Below are positions 1-5,488 of a stretch of 10,653 nucleotides of DNA, one piece after another (the first letter of the stretch is position 1; each line of letters starts with the position of its first letter). This DNA comes from JAZDJJ01 sp043804035. Its GTDB lineage: Bacteria; Bacteroidota; Bacteroidia; Palsa-948. The stretch is taken from the NCBI GenBank assembly GCA_043804035.1, contig JAZDJJ010000175.1, positions 1 through 10,653 on the forward strand, in the 5' to 3' direction. Position numbers and translations under genes: made by a program. The notes below the pieces were generated by a model that did not search any database, was not told where the DNA came from, and saw only the letters and a list, made by a program, of their open reading frames with translations.

Positions 1-100
1 ATTGTTAATTGTTAATTGTTAATTGTTAATTGTTAATTGTTAATTGTTAATTGTTAATTGTTAATTGTTAATTGTTAATTGTTAATTGTTAATTGTTAAT
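1..100. repeat. Perfect heptanucleotide tandem array (ATTGTTA), 14 copies
   Basis: The 7-bp unit ATTGTTA is repeated 14 times without a mismatch, followed by two bases of a further copy. The array starts at the window edge, so its true length is unknown. Every reading frame on both strands meets a TAA inside the repeat, so it cannot encode protein. Perfect identity suggests recent expansion by slippage. Heptanucleotide tandem repeats are known from several bacterial groups, and their role, if any, is unsettled. Confidence 0.97.
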
Positions 101-177
101 GATGAGGCAAAGATAATAAGTTTTTTGAAATGCAAGAAAAATAATTTTTATATGGATAAGTATTTTTTTTACATAAG

Positions 178-200
178 TTCTTCTATAAATCCTTTTTGAT
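178..200 (+). repeat. Direct repeat copy 1, bracketing the palindrome cluster
   Basis: These 23 bases (beginning TTCTTCTATAAATCC) recur exactly at 481-503. A few more upstream bases also match (TAAG before both copies) if one T is allowed as an indel. The two copies enclose the whole palindromic repeat cluster, as expected if the cluster was inserted with, or caused, a local duplication. Confidence 0.9.
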
Positions 201-300
201 TAGTTCGTCATGGATGGCTTGACCCGCCATCATTAGTTCGTCATGGCGGGCTTTGACCCGCCACCTCATTAGTTCGTCATGGCGGGCTTGACCCGCCATC
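199..300 (+). repeat. Three tandem palindromic units with GGCGGG/CCCGCC hairpins
   Basis: Three units of 33, 36 and 33 bp (199-231, 232-267, 268-300) each begin ATTAGTTCGTCATGG. Units 2 and 3 hold a clean hairpin: unit 3 has ATGGCGGG (279-286), loop CTTGA and CCCGCCAT (292-299); unit 2 has TGGCGGG (244-250) and CCCGCCA (257-263) with a 6-nt loop. In unit 1 the left arm is degraded (GGATGG instead of GGCGGG). The GC-rich cores stand out against AT-rich surroundings. This resembles REP-like or small palindromic interspersed repeats. No transposase is present. Confidence 0.85.
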
Positions 301-397
301 AATAAAAAACTACTATCAATTTCCATTTCCGTTTTCCAAAATAAATGCAGCCACCTCTTTTCATAAAAACAAAAATAAAACTGATAAGAATAAGAAG

Positions 398-466
398 ATG
401 GCGGGTCAAGCCCGCCATGACGTGTGCCCAAACAGTAACCCGCCATGACGTGTGCCCAAACAGTAA
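398..466 (-). repeat. Inverted-orientation palindrome copy plus exact 28-bp tandem duplication
   Basis: Positions 398-418 repeat the hairpin of the upstream units with the loop reversed (TCAAG instead of CTTGA), so this copy lies in the opposite orientation. It is followed by CCCGCCATGACG joined to GTGTGCCCAAACAGTAA. That 28-bp block at 411-438 is duplicated exactly at 439-466. The CGTCATGGCGGG motif (or its complement) is common to nearly all copies in the cluster, so they form one repeat family. Confidence 0.85.
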
Positions 467-480
467 TCTTTTATGTAAGT

Positions 481-503
481 TTCTTCTATAAATCCTTTTT
501 GAT
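481..503 (+). repeat. Direct repeat copy 2, bracketing the palindrome cluster
   Basis: Exact second copy of the 23-bp sequence at 178-200, about 280 bp downstream of the first. It sits immediately upstream of the promoter region of the permease gene. Confidence 0.9.
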
Positions 504-516
504 TTTTATCTCGTTT

Positions 517-546
517 ATGTGTAATTAAAAATTTTATGTATGTTTG
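517..546 (+). promoter_or_regulatory. Bacteroidota-type promoter for the permease gene
   Basis: TATGTTTG at 539-546 matches the Bacteroidota -7 consensus TAnnTTTG. The -33 position, 19 bp upstream, has ATG (517-519) where TTG is expected. Transcription would begin only a few bases before the ATG at 556, giving a very short leader. Positions 522-546 match 5447-5471, ahead of the HdrB-like gene, with a single mismatch. The TTG inside the box could also be read as a start codon at 544, but a promoter is the better reading. Confidence 0.5.
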
Positions 547-555
547 GAAATTACC

Positions 556-1770
556 ATGAACCTATCATTATTCATAGCAAAAAGATATTTGATAAGTAAA
601 AAATCACACAATGCGATTAACATCATCACCGGTATTTCGGTAATAGGAATCTGCATCGGTACGATGGCGCTTGTGATAGTACTTTCGGCTTTCAATGGAA
701 TTTCTGATTTGGTTTTTTCGCTTTACAATATTTTTGACCCTGATATTAAAATTACTTTAAGAGAAGGTAAAACTTTTATTCCGGATACAATTGCTTTCGG
801 AAAAATAAAAAAACTCAGTGGTGTTATTTATTACACCGAAGCGCTTCAGGAAAATGCACTGCTGAAATGCAACGACAAACAGACCATTGCCACTATCAAA
901 GGAGTGAGCGATAATTTTGTGAAGATGACACGGTTGGATACTGTCATTCGTGAAGGTGATTTTCTGCTCAGTAATGACAGTATAAATTATGCAGTGCTTG
1001 GTTACGGCATTGCACGAAAACTGAATATTTCTCTTACGGATTTCATGAATCCGCTTGAGATTTATATTCCTAAACGAGGAAAACAATCGTTCATCAATCC
1101 CGAAGATGCATTCCATGTGAGAAGCGTTTATGTGTCAGGAATTTTTTCTCTCAATGATGATTTTGATTATCGTTTTGCATTGATTCCGCTTTCGCTGGCA
1201 AGAAACATGCTGAACAGAAATAAAGAAGTGAGCTCTGTTGAAATTGGATTATCAGATGGAGCGGATAAAAAAAAAGTAAAAAAAGAAATAGAAAAAATAT
1301 TATCAGAAAAGAATGGTCTTTGGACTGTTAAAACCCGCTACGAGCAGAACGAAGTACTGTTCAAAACTATCAACTCAGAAAAGTGGTGGACATATTTGAT
1401 TTTATCTTTCATACTTATTATCGCTACTTTCAATCTCATTGGTTCCATCACTATGCTCATCATTGAAAAGAAAAAAGATATTCAAACACTTACTTATCTG
1501 GGTGCTGATAAAAATCTTATTCGTAAAATTTTTATGAAAGAAGGAATGATGATAACATTTACAGGTGCTTTATGCGGACTAATAATGGGATTACTCGTTT
1601 GTTGGTTACAGATGAAATTCAAATTTGTTCCGTTCAGTGAGGGATTTGTGGTGGATGCTTATCCTGTAAAAGTAATGCTATATGATTTATTTTTAATTTT
1701 TCTTACTGTGATGCTCATCGGTTTATTTGCGTCTTTTTATTCTGTGCAAGTGTTTGCAAAAAAAATTTAA
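556..1770 (+). CDS. FtsX-like ABC transporter permease, LolC/LolE (lipoprotein release) type
   Basis: This is an inner-membrane permease of the MacB/FtsX superfamily, closest in character to LolC/LolE, which extract lipoproteins from the inner membrane together with the ATPase LolD. The 404-aa product has the family layout. An N-terminal segment (SLFIAKRYL, then SHNAINIITGISVIGI) leads into helix 1 at about residues 21-47. A periplasmic domain of about 230 residues follows, then three C-terminal helices at about 277-305, 331-354 and 376-398. The cytoplasmic motif KKKDIQTLTYLGAD after helix 2 is typical of the family, as is VDAYPVK before helix 4. No ATPase gene is visible. The ATG at 556 is preferred over an in-frame TTG at 544, because homologs start near MNLSLFIAKRY and the TTG lies inside the promoter box. 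Substrate is inferred from the family only. Confidence 0.88.
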   Translation: MNLSLFIAKRYLISKKSHNAINIITGISVIGICIGTMALVIVLSAFNGISDLVFSLYNIFDPDIKITLREGKTFIPDTIAFGKIKKLSGVIYYTEALQENALLKCNDKQTIATIKGVSDNFVKMTRLDTVIREGDFLLSNDSINYAVLGYGIARKLNISLTDFMNPLEIYIPKRGKQSFINPEDAFHVRSVYVSGIFSLNDDFDYRFALIPLSLARNMLNRNKEVSSVEIGLSDGADKKKVKKEIEKILSEKNGLWTVKTRYEQNEVLFKTINSEKWWTYLILSFILIIATFNLIGSITMLIIEKKKDIQTLTYLGADKNLIRKIFMKEGMMITFTGALCGLIMGLLVCWLQMKFKFVPFSEGFVVDAYPVKVMLYDLFLIFLTVMLIGLFASFYSVQVFAKKI

Positions 1771-1775
1771 TTTTG
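1768..1775 (+). promoter_or_regulatory. Possible -7 promoter box for ndk
   Basis: TAATTTTG matches TAnnTTTG and overlaps the stop codon of the permease gene, seven bases before the ndk start codon. No TTG lies at the expected distance upstream. This may be a weak internal promoter or a chance match, and ndk could equally be co-transcribed with the permease gene, which ends 12 bp before it. Confidence 0.25.
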
Positions 1776-1782
1776 TTTTTAT

Positions 1783-2202
1783 ATGAACAATAAAACCTTT
1801 ACTATGATTAAGCCCGATGCGGTAACAAAACTCCACACGGGCGATATTCTCAACATTATTCTCAAGGCAGGATTCCGCATCATTGCCATGAAATATTTGC
1901 ATCTCACAGCAGAAAAAGCAGGAGCATTTTATGCTATTCATCGCGAAAGACCTTTCTATAATGAATTAGTAAAGTTCATGTCATCAGGTCCTATTGTAGC
2001 GGCTATTCTGGAAAAAGAAAATGCTGTAGAAGATTTTCGTAAACTCATTGGTGCCACCGATCCAAAAATATCTGCACCAGGCACCATACGCGCTATGTTC
2101 GCTAAATCAATTGACGCCAACGCCATTCACGGTTCCGACAGCGATGACAATGCAAAGATAGAGGGGGATTTCTTTTTTTCTTCTCTTGAACGAGTGGAAT
2201 GA
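1783..2202 (+). CDS. ndk: Nucleoside diphosphate kinase
   Basis: NDK transfers the gamma-phosphate of ATP to nucleoside diphosphates through a phosphohistidine intermediate, balancing cytosolic NTP and dNTP pools. The 139-aa protein is full length for the bacterial family (about 135-150 aa). It starts with the typical TMIKPDA segment, where Lys10 is a nucleotide-binding residue. The signature NAIHGSDS places the catalytic histidine at residue 116. TIRAMFA supplies the conserved phosphate-binding arginine (Arg103), and the C-terminal EGDFFFS is also typical. The gene begins 12 bp after the permease gene and ends 25 bp before the T9SS cargo gene, so co-transcription is possible but unproven. 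No Shine-Dalgarno sequence is evident, as is usual in Bacteroidota. Confidence 0.97.
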   Translation: MNNKTFTMIKPDAVTKLHTGDILNIILKAGFRIIAMKYLHLTAEKAGAFYAIHRERPFYNELVKFMSSGPIVAAILEKENAVEDFRKLIGATDPKISAPGTIRAMFAKSIDANAIHGSDSDDNAKIEGDFFFSSLERVE

Positions 2203-2227
2203 AACATAAAAAAACAAATATTGCAGA

Positions 2228-3103
2228 ATGAAAATCCAAAAATATAAATCACAAAATAGGAAATATAATATTTACAATTTAGCATTTGTGATTTGTAATT
2301 TATCTTTTGTAATATCAATCTTCTTCCCTTTATGTCAGGAAATATTTGGGATTGGCTTTTTGTCTGCACAAACATTTACAATCACACAAAATATCACCAA
2401 TGTTATTTGCACGGGTGAAAATAATGGAACTGCTTCTATCTCTGTATCCGGCGGAACGGTTCCTTATACTTATCAATGGAATAATACTCAAACCACTTCG
2501 CTTGCCACAGGACTTTCGGCAGGAACGTATTCTATTACTATCACAGATTCCGGCAGTCCTGCAAATGATTCCACAATTTCTGTTTCCGTTTCAGAGCCGC
2601 AGCCAATTACAATAGAATCTGATATTCAATTACCCGTGTGCACAAACAATGGTTTTATTACTCTAACTAATGTTTCGGGAGGAACAGCATCTTATAAATA
2701 CTTGTGGAATATCGGAAGTACAAATGCTGATATCTCGCAACTTTCAGCAGGAAATTATTACGTTACCATTACTGATGCAGCAAACTGCAAGAAATCTTTT
2801 TCGTTTAATTTAACTAAAGGGGAATGTGAAATTTCTCCTGAAATATCTTTCACTCCAAACAACGATGGGTATAATGACAAATGGTTTATTACAAACAGCC
2901 AGTATTACCCCGATGCGAAAGTGATAGTGTGGGACAGATGGGGAATAATAGTCCATAAACAAAAAGGAGTGTATGAAGAATGGGATGGAAAAGGAGTGCT
3001 CGGTATTCCTGTTCCTGATGCAGTATATTACTATGTTTTTTTCAAAACATCTGACGATAAATTTGAAGAATCAAAATACGGAAGTGTAATGATACTTCGT
3101 TAG
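2228..3103 (+). CDS. Small T9SS type-B cargo protein with SprB repeats and CHU_C C-terminal domain
   Basis: This is a predicted secreted or cell-surface protein of 291 aa. A signal peptide with a long Lys/Asn/Tyr-rich n-region precedes a hydrophobic stretch (about 17-33), with likely cleavage near FLSA-Q at about residue 47. Two SprB-type repeats follow (about 55-122 and 127-195), each with the GGTxxYxYxW and LSAGxYxxTITD pattern of adhesin-like beta domains. Residues 203-291 form the gliding-motility-associated C-terminal domain: SFTPNNDGYNDKW, then VWDRWG, then WDGKG, ending GSVMILR. This domain directs export by the type IX secretion system (type B signal). SprB itself is a giant adhesin, whereas this protein has only two repeats, so it is a miniature version. 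The PorP/SprF gene 28 bp downstream is the usual partner of type-B cargo. What it binds is unknown. The signal-peptide region is encoded by a degenerate heptamer repeat. Confidence 0.9.
   Translation: MKIQKYKSQNRKYNIYNLAFVICNLSFVISIFFPLCQEIFGIGFLSAQTFTITQNITNVICTGENNGTASISVSGGTVPYTYQWNNTQTTSLATGLSAGTYSITITDSGSPANDSTISVSVSEPQPITIESDIQLPVCTNNGFITLTNVSGGTASYKYLWNIGSTNADISQLSAGNYYVTITDAANCKKSFSFNLTKGECEISPEISFTPNNDGYNDKWFITNSQYYPDAKVIVWDRWGIIVHKQKGVYEEWDGKGVLGIPVPDAVYYYVFFKTSDDKFEESKYGSVMILR
2231..2314. repeat. Degenerate heptad repeat with dyad symmetry inside the signal-peptide coding region
   Basis: From the second codon, the DNA divides into twelve 7-bp blocks. The first five are A-rich (such as CAAAATA and GGAAATA). 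The later ones end mostly in ATT (TACAATT, TAGCATT, TGTGATT, TGTAATT). The two halves are roughly reverse complements. The clearest arms are AAATCACAAA (2246-2255) and TTTGTGATTT (2285-2294), ten exact base pairs. A transcript could fold into an AU-rich hairpin just after the start codon. The repeat encodes the n-region and much of the hydrophobic core of the signal peptide. Confidence 0.6.
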
Positions 3104-3119
3104 TTTAAAGTTTTTAAAC
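3103..3119 (+). other. AT-rich hairpin between cargo gene and porP
   Basis: GTTTAAA (3103-3109) and TTTAAAC (3113-3119) form a perfect 7-bp inverted repeat with a 3-nt loop, beginning at the last base of the cargo gene stop codon. There is no following T-tract and the stem is almost all A/T, so a terminator is unlikely. It may mark the 28-bp junction between two co-transcribed genes or be incidental. Confidence 0.4.
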
Positions 3120-3131
3120 AATAAAAATCCA

Positions 3132-4106
3132 ATGTGCTCAACTTTTTTATTTAGATTTTTCTTTCTTGTATTTTTTTGTCTGTTACATATTACTAATTGC
3201 CGATTGACTTTTGCTCAGCAATCACTTCAGTATTCTCAATTCATGATAAATAATTACGGACTCAATCCTGCTGCTTGTGGAACTTCCAATAATCATATAG
3301 AAGCATTAACGGGAATGAGGAGGCAATGGGTGGGATTTGATAATTTTCCGGTATCCATGTTTCTGAATCTGAATGTGTATCTCGGCAAGAAAGGAAGTTT
3401 CAAACGAGTATTTCATGGCGTAGGCGCTTATTGGCAAAGCGATCAGCAAGGAGGAGTTTTTAAGTCCAGCAGTTATTATATTTCTTACACATATCACCTG
3501 CGGATGACTAAAGGATTTTTTATTGCATTTGGATTGGCGGCAGGTACGAGAAGGCATTCAATAGAATATCCCGATAAATTAGACCCTATTTTCGTAAACA
3601 AAATTTTATGGACTTATCCTGATTTTATTCCGGGTGTAAAATTTTATTCTTCAAAATGGGCTTATGATATTTCGGTGAAACAATTATATAAATACCAGAT
3701 TAAACAAGGGAACAATGTAATTGGTTCGCCTTCCAAACTTGCTCCGCATTTTTACTTTACCGCTTCCCATAAATGGTGGGCAAGGACTAATTTGTTAATC
3801 ATGCAATCGGTACACATGAAGTACACCTTTGCTGCACTGCCTTCGGTAGATTTTAATTTACTGGCGCATGTACATCGGAATTTTGCCGTAGGATTTTCTT
3901 ATCGCCATTTGGATGCTATAGTAGGTATGGTGCAGTTTCGCTACGACAAATTAGTGATTGGGATTGCTTACGATTTTACCATTGCTCCTTATCGTGTTGG
4001 ATTTGCTAATTCTCAGGAATTTATGTTGGGAATTTCTCCTTCGCCTTATTATGATACCGATATTATTCGTTATCGCACTGCCGAGTGTCCAAAATTTGAT
4101 TTATGA
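3132..4106 (+). CDS. PorP/SprF family type IX secretion system membrane protein
   Basis: This is an outer-membrane beta-barrel protein of the PorP/SprF family. Family members are needed for secretion or surface attachment of type-B T9SS cargo, as SprF is for SprB in Flavobacterium. The product is 324 aa, usual for the family. A signal peptide spans about residues 1-28 (hydrophobic core LFRFFFLVFFCLLH, cleavage near TFA-Q). The mature start has the family signature: QYSQFMINNYGLNPAACGT, then LTGMRRQWVGFDNFP. The rest shows alternating aromatic strands fitting a barrel of about a dozen strands. It follows the CHU_C cargo gene by 28 bp in the same direction, the classic cargo/partner arrangement. 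Core T9SS genes (gldKLMN, sprA) are not in the window. Part of its signal peptide is also encoded by heptad-phased DNA (3176-3217). Confidence 0.92.
   Translation: MCSTFLFRFFFLVFFCLLHITNCRLTFAQQSLQYSQFMINNYGLNPAACGTSNNHIEALTGMRRQWVGFDNFPVSMFLNLNVYLGKKGSFKRVFHGVGAYWQSDQQGGVFKSSSYYISYTYHLRMTKGFFIAFGLAAGTRRHSIEYPDKLDPIFVNKILWTYPDFIPGVKFYSSKWAYDISVKQLYKYQIKQGNNVIGSPSKLAPHFYFTASHKWWARTNLLIMQSVHMKYTFAALPSVDFNLLAHVHRNFAVGFSYRHLDAIVGMVQFRYDKLVIGIAYDFTIAPYRVGFANSQEFMLGISPSPYYDTDIIRYRTAECPKFDL
3176..3217 (+). repeat. Degenerate heptads in the porP signal-peptide coding region
   Basis: Six consecutive 7-bp blocks share a TT(A/G) start: TTGTCTG, TTACATA, TTACTAA, TTGCCGA, TTGACTT and TTGCTCA. They encode the end of the hydrophobic core and the cleavage region of the PorP signal peptide. 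The phase resembles that of the array at 1-100 (which reads TTGTTAA), but the blocks are divergent, so kinship is an inference. Confidence 0.4.
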
Positions 4107-4155
4107 GTACAAAATAAAAATATCAAATGATGTCAATAAAAAAAATTAACATTTG

Positions 4156-4185
4156 TTGTAAGTAATGAAAATAATTATATTTTTG
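4156..4185 (+). promoter_or_regulatory. Bacteroidota-type promoter for the branched-chain aminotransferase gene
   Basis: TTG (4156-4158), a 19-bp spacer and TATTTTTG (4178-4185, followed by C) match the Bacteroidota sigma-A consensus TTG-N19-TAnnTTTG fully. Transcription would begin near 4190, giving a leader of about 30 nt before the ATG at 4220. The aminotransferase gene is thus likely transcribed independently of porP, which ends 113 bp upstream. Confidence 0.7.
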
Positions 4186-4219
4186 CTGAAAAATTATTAC
4201 AATTTAATTTTTTAAATTT

Positions 4220-5290
4220 ATGACTACAACTAATACAGCGCACATTGAAATTATCAAAACAAAGCGTTCACGATTGCCTGAGATTGATCAGAAAAATCCC
4301 GGCTTTGGGAAATTTTTTTCTGACCACATTTTCATTGCTGATTATACCAAGAAGCAATGGGGGCAGTTTAGAATTGTTCCCTACGGAAAACTTGAGATGA
4401 GTCCAACACTTTCGGCTATTCACTATGGACAATCTATTTTTGAAGGAATGAAAGCATATCGTTATGATAATGGTGATGTTTATTTGTTTCGTCCGTTAGA
4501 TAATTTTAAACGAATGAATATTGCTTCGGAAAGAATGGCGATGCCTCTTTTGCCGGAAGAAATGTTTATGGAAGGATTGTTTCAACTTATCCGATTAGAC
4601 AAAAATTGGGTGCCGACTGCAGAAGGATATTCACTCTACATTCGTCCCGTTTACTTTGCTACCGAAGAACATATTGGAGTAAAAATTTCTGACGATTATT
4701 TGTTCATTATTATTACTTCACCTGTTGGTGCATATTATCCTCAGCCGTTGAAAGTGCTGATAGAAACAAAATACACTCGTGCAGTTCCCGGTGGAGTTGG
4801 CTATACAAAAGTGGCGGGTAATTATGGACGTTCACATTTTCCTACGCAACTCGCAAATCAAAAAGGATATCAGCAAGTGATATGGACTGATGGCTATTCT
4901 CATAAATATATGGAAGAATTAGGCACTATGAATTTGATGTGTGTGATTGATGGCGTTCTTATTACTCCTGATTTACACGACACTATTCTGGCAGGTATTA
5001 CTCGCGACAGCATAATTACCATTGCTCGCGACTGGGGACTGAAAGTGCAAGAAAGAAGAATCCGTGTGGATGAATTAGTTGACACACACAAGAAAGGAAT
5101 CTTGCAGGAAATTTTTGGTGTTGGCACTGCTGCCGTTATTGCTCCAATTTCCGCTTTTGGATACGAGGGCAAAGATTATGAATTACCTCCTATTACCACA
5201 AAAGGACTTGGTGCTCGCTTCAAAAAAGAATTGAACGATATTCGTACAGGGAAAATTGCCGACAGATACGGGTGGATGTATAAAGTGTAA
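4220..5290 (+). CDS. ilvE: Branched-chain amino acid aminotransferase
   Basis: This is a PLP-dependent fold-type IV transaminase that interconverts leucine, isoleucine and valine with their 2-keto acids, using glutamate/2-oxoglutarate, in the cytosol. The 356-aa length and the extended N-terminus fit the longer BCAT subgroup (eukaryotic-like and many Bacteroidota) rather than the shorter E. coli type (about 309 aa). Landmarks are HYGQSIFEGMKAYR (69-81), a substrate-loop segment SLYIRPVYFAT (138-148), the PLP lysine Lys197 within GVGYTKVAGNYGRS, EELGTMN (232-238) with the glutamate that contacts the PLP pyridine nitrogen, ILAGITRDS (256-264), and the phosphate-binding GTAAV (302-306). The gene has a strong promoter match upstream and a likely terminator downstream, so it is probably monocistronic. 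Whether it serves mainly synthesis or breakdown cannot be read from the sequence. Confidence 0.95.
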   Translation: MTTTNTAHIEIIKTKRSRLPEIDQKNPGFGKFFSDHIFIADYTKKQWGQFRIVPYGKLEMSPTLSAIHYGQSIFEGMKAYRYDNGDVYLFRPLDNFKRMNIASERMAMPLLPEEMFMEGLFQLIRLDKNWVPTAEGYSLYIRPVYFATEEHIGVKISDDYLFIIITSPVGAYYPQPLKVLIETKYTRAVPGGVGYTKVAGNYGRSHFPTQLANQKGYQQVIWTDGYSHKYMEELGTMNLMCVIDGVLITPDLHDTILAGITRDSIITIARDWGLKVQERRIRVDELVDTHKKGILQEIFGVGTAAVIAPISAFGYEGKDYELPPITTKGLGARFKKELNDIRTGKIADRYGWMYKV

Positions 5291-5345
5291 GGGTAACTTC
5301 TTTTCTATACTCGCAGGTAATTGCAAAATATTCGTATTGAACTTG

Positions 5346-5383
5346 CCGAAATAGCCGAAATATGTTTTCCTATTTGGCTTCGG
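5346..5383 (+). other. Imperfect hairpin downstream of ilvE
   Basis: AGCCGAAATA (5353-5362) pairs with TATTTGGCT (5371-5379) across an 8-nt loop with one bulged base, and CCGA/TCGG can add an outer stem (5346-5349 with 5380-5383). It lies in the 198-bp gap after ilvE. It may be part of the 3' untranslated region, a small structured RNA or a decayed repeat. No known RNA family was recognised. Confidence 0.4.
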
Positions 5384-5410
5384 AGTGAGACCTCGGTGTG
5401 ATATCGTCCG

Positions 5411-5432
5411 AACGTTCAGCCGAACGGTTTTT
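5411..5432 (+). terminator. Likely intrinsic terminator after ilvE
   Basis: CGTTC (5413-5417) and GAACG (5422-5426) form a short stem around the loop AGCC, followed by G and TTTTT (5428-5432). AA and TT on the outside can extend the stem if one G bulges. The stem is short, so strength is uncertain. Its position, between ilvE and the next promoter at 5442, supports the call. CCGAACG also occurs twice directly (5408-5414, 5420-5426). Confidence 0.45.
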
Positions 5433-5441
5433 GCTTGCCTA

Positions 5442-5471
5442 TTGTATAATTAAAAATTTTATGTAGGTTTG
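5442..5471 (+). promoter_or_regulatory. Bacteroidota-type promoter for the HdrB-like gene
   Basis: TTG (5442-5444), a 19-bp spacer and TAGGTTTG (5464-5471) match TTG-N19-TAnnTTTG. Transcription would begin a few bases past the box, leaving a leader of roughly 10-13 nt before the ATG at 5489. The bases just before the ATG are A-rich without a Shine-Dalgarno motif. Positions 5447-5471 match 522-546 in 24 of 25 bases, including spacer bases that the consensus does not constrain. Confidence 0.7.
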
Positions 5472-5488
5472 GTATAAAAACAAATTGA

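Larger units (their letters stand above)
101..555. other. Gene-free stretch with repeat cluster and promoter
   Basis: No credible coding sequence lies between the left heptamer array and the permease gene. The stretch holds AT-rich unique DNA (about 101-177 and 301-397), one copy each of a direct repeat at 178-200 and 481-503, palindromic GC-rich repeats between 199 and 466, and a promoter-like sequence ending near 546. The one open frame on the minus strand (446-183) reads through the palindromic repeats and gives a repetitive peptide, so it is not called as a gene. Confidence 0.8.

Noticed and set aside
183..446. Minus-strand open frame of 87 codons
   Set aside because: It reads through the palindromic repeats, giving repeated RHDEL-type peptide segments. 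There is no recognisable family and repeat-driven composition explains it.
199..466. CRISPR-like look of repeated units
   Set aside because: The units are directly adjacent without unique spacers, differ in length, occur in both orientations, and no cas gene is present.
544..555. TTG at 544 as start of the permease
   Set aside because: It overlaps the TAnnTTTG promoter box, and the ATG at 556 gives the usual family N-terminus.
757..1116. Minus-strand open frame of 119 codons inside the permease gene
   Set aside because: It lies entirely opposite a convincing FtsX/LolE gene and shows no recognisable domain.
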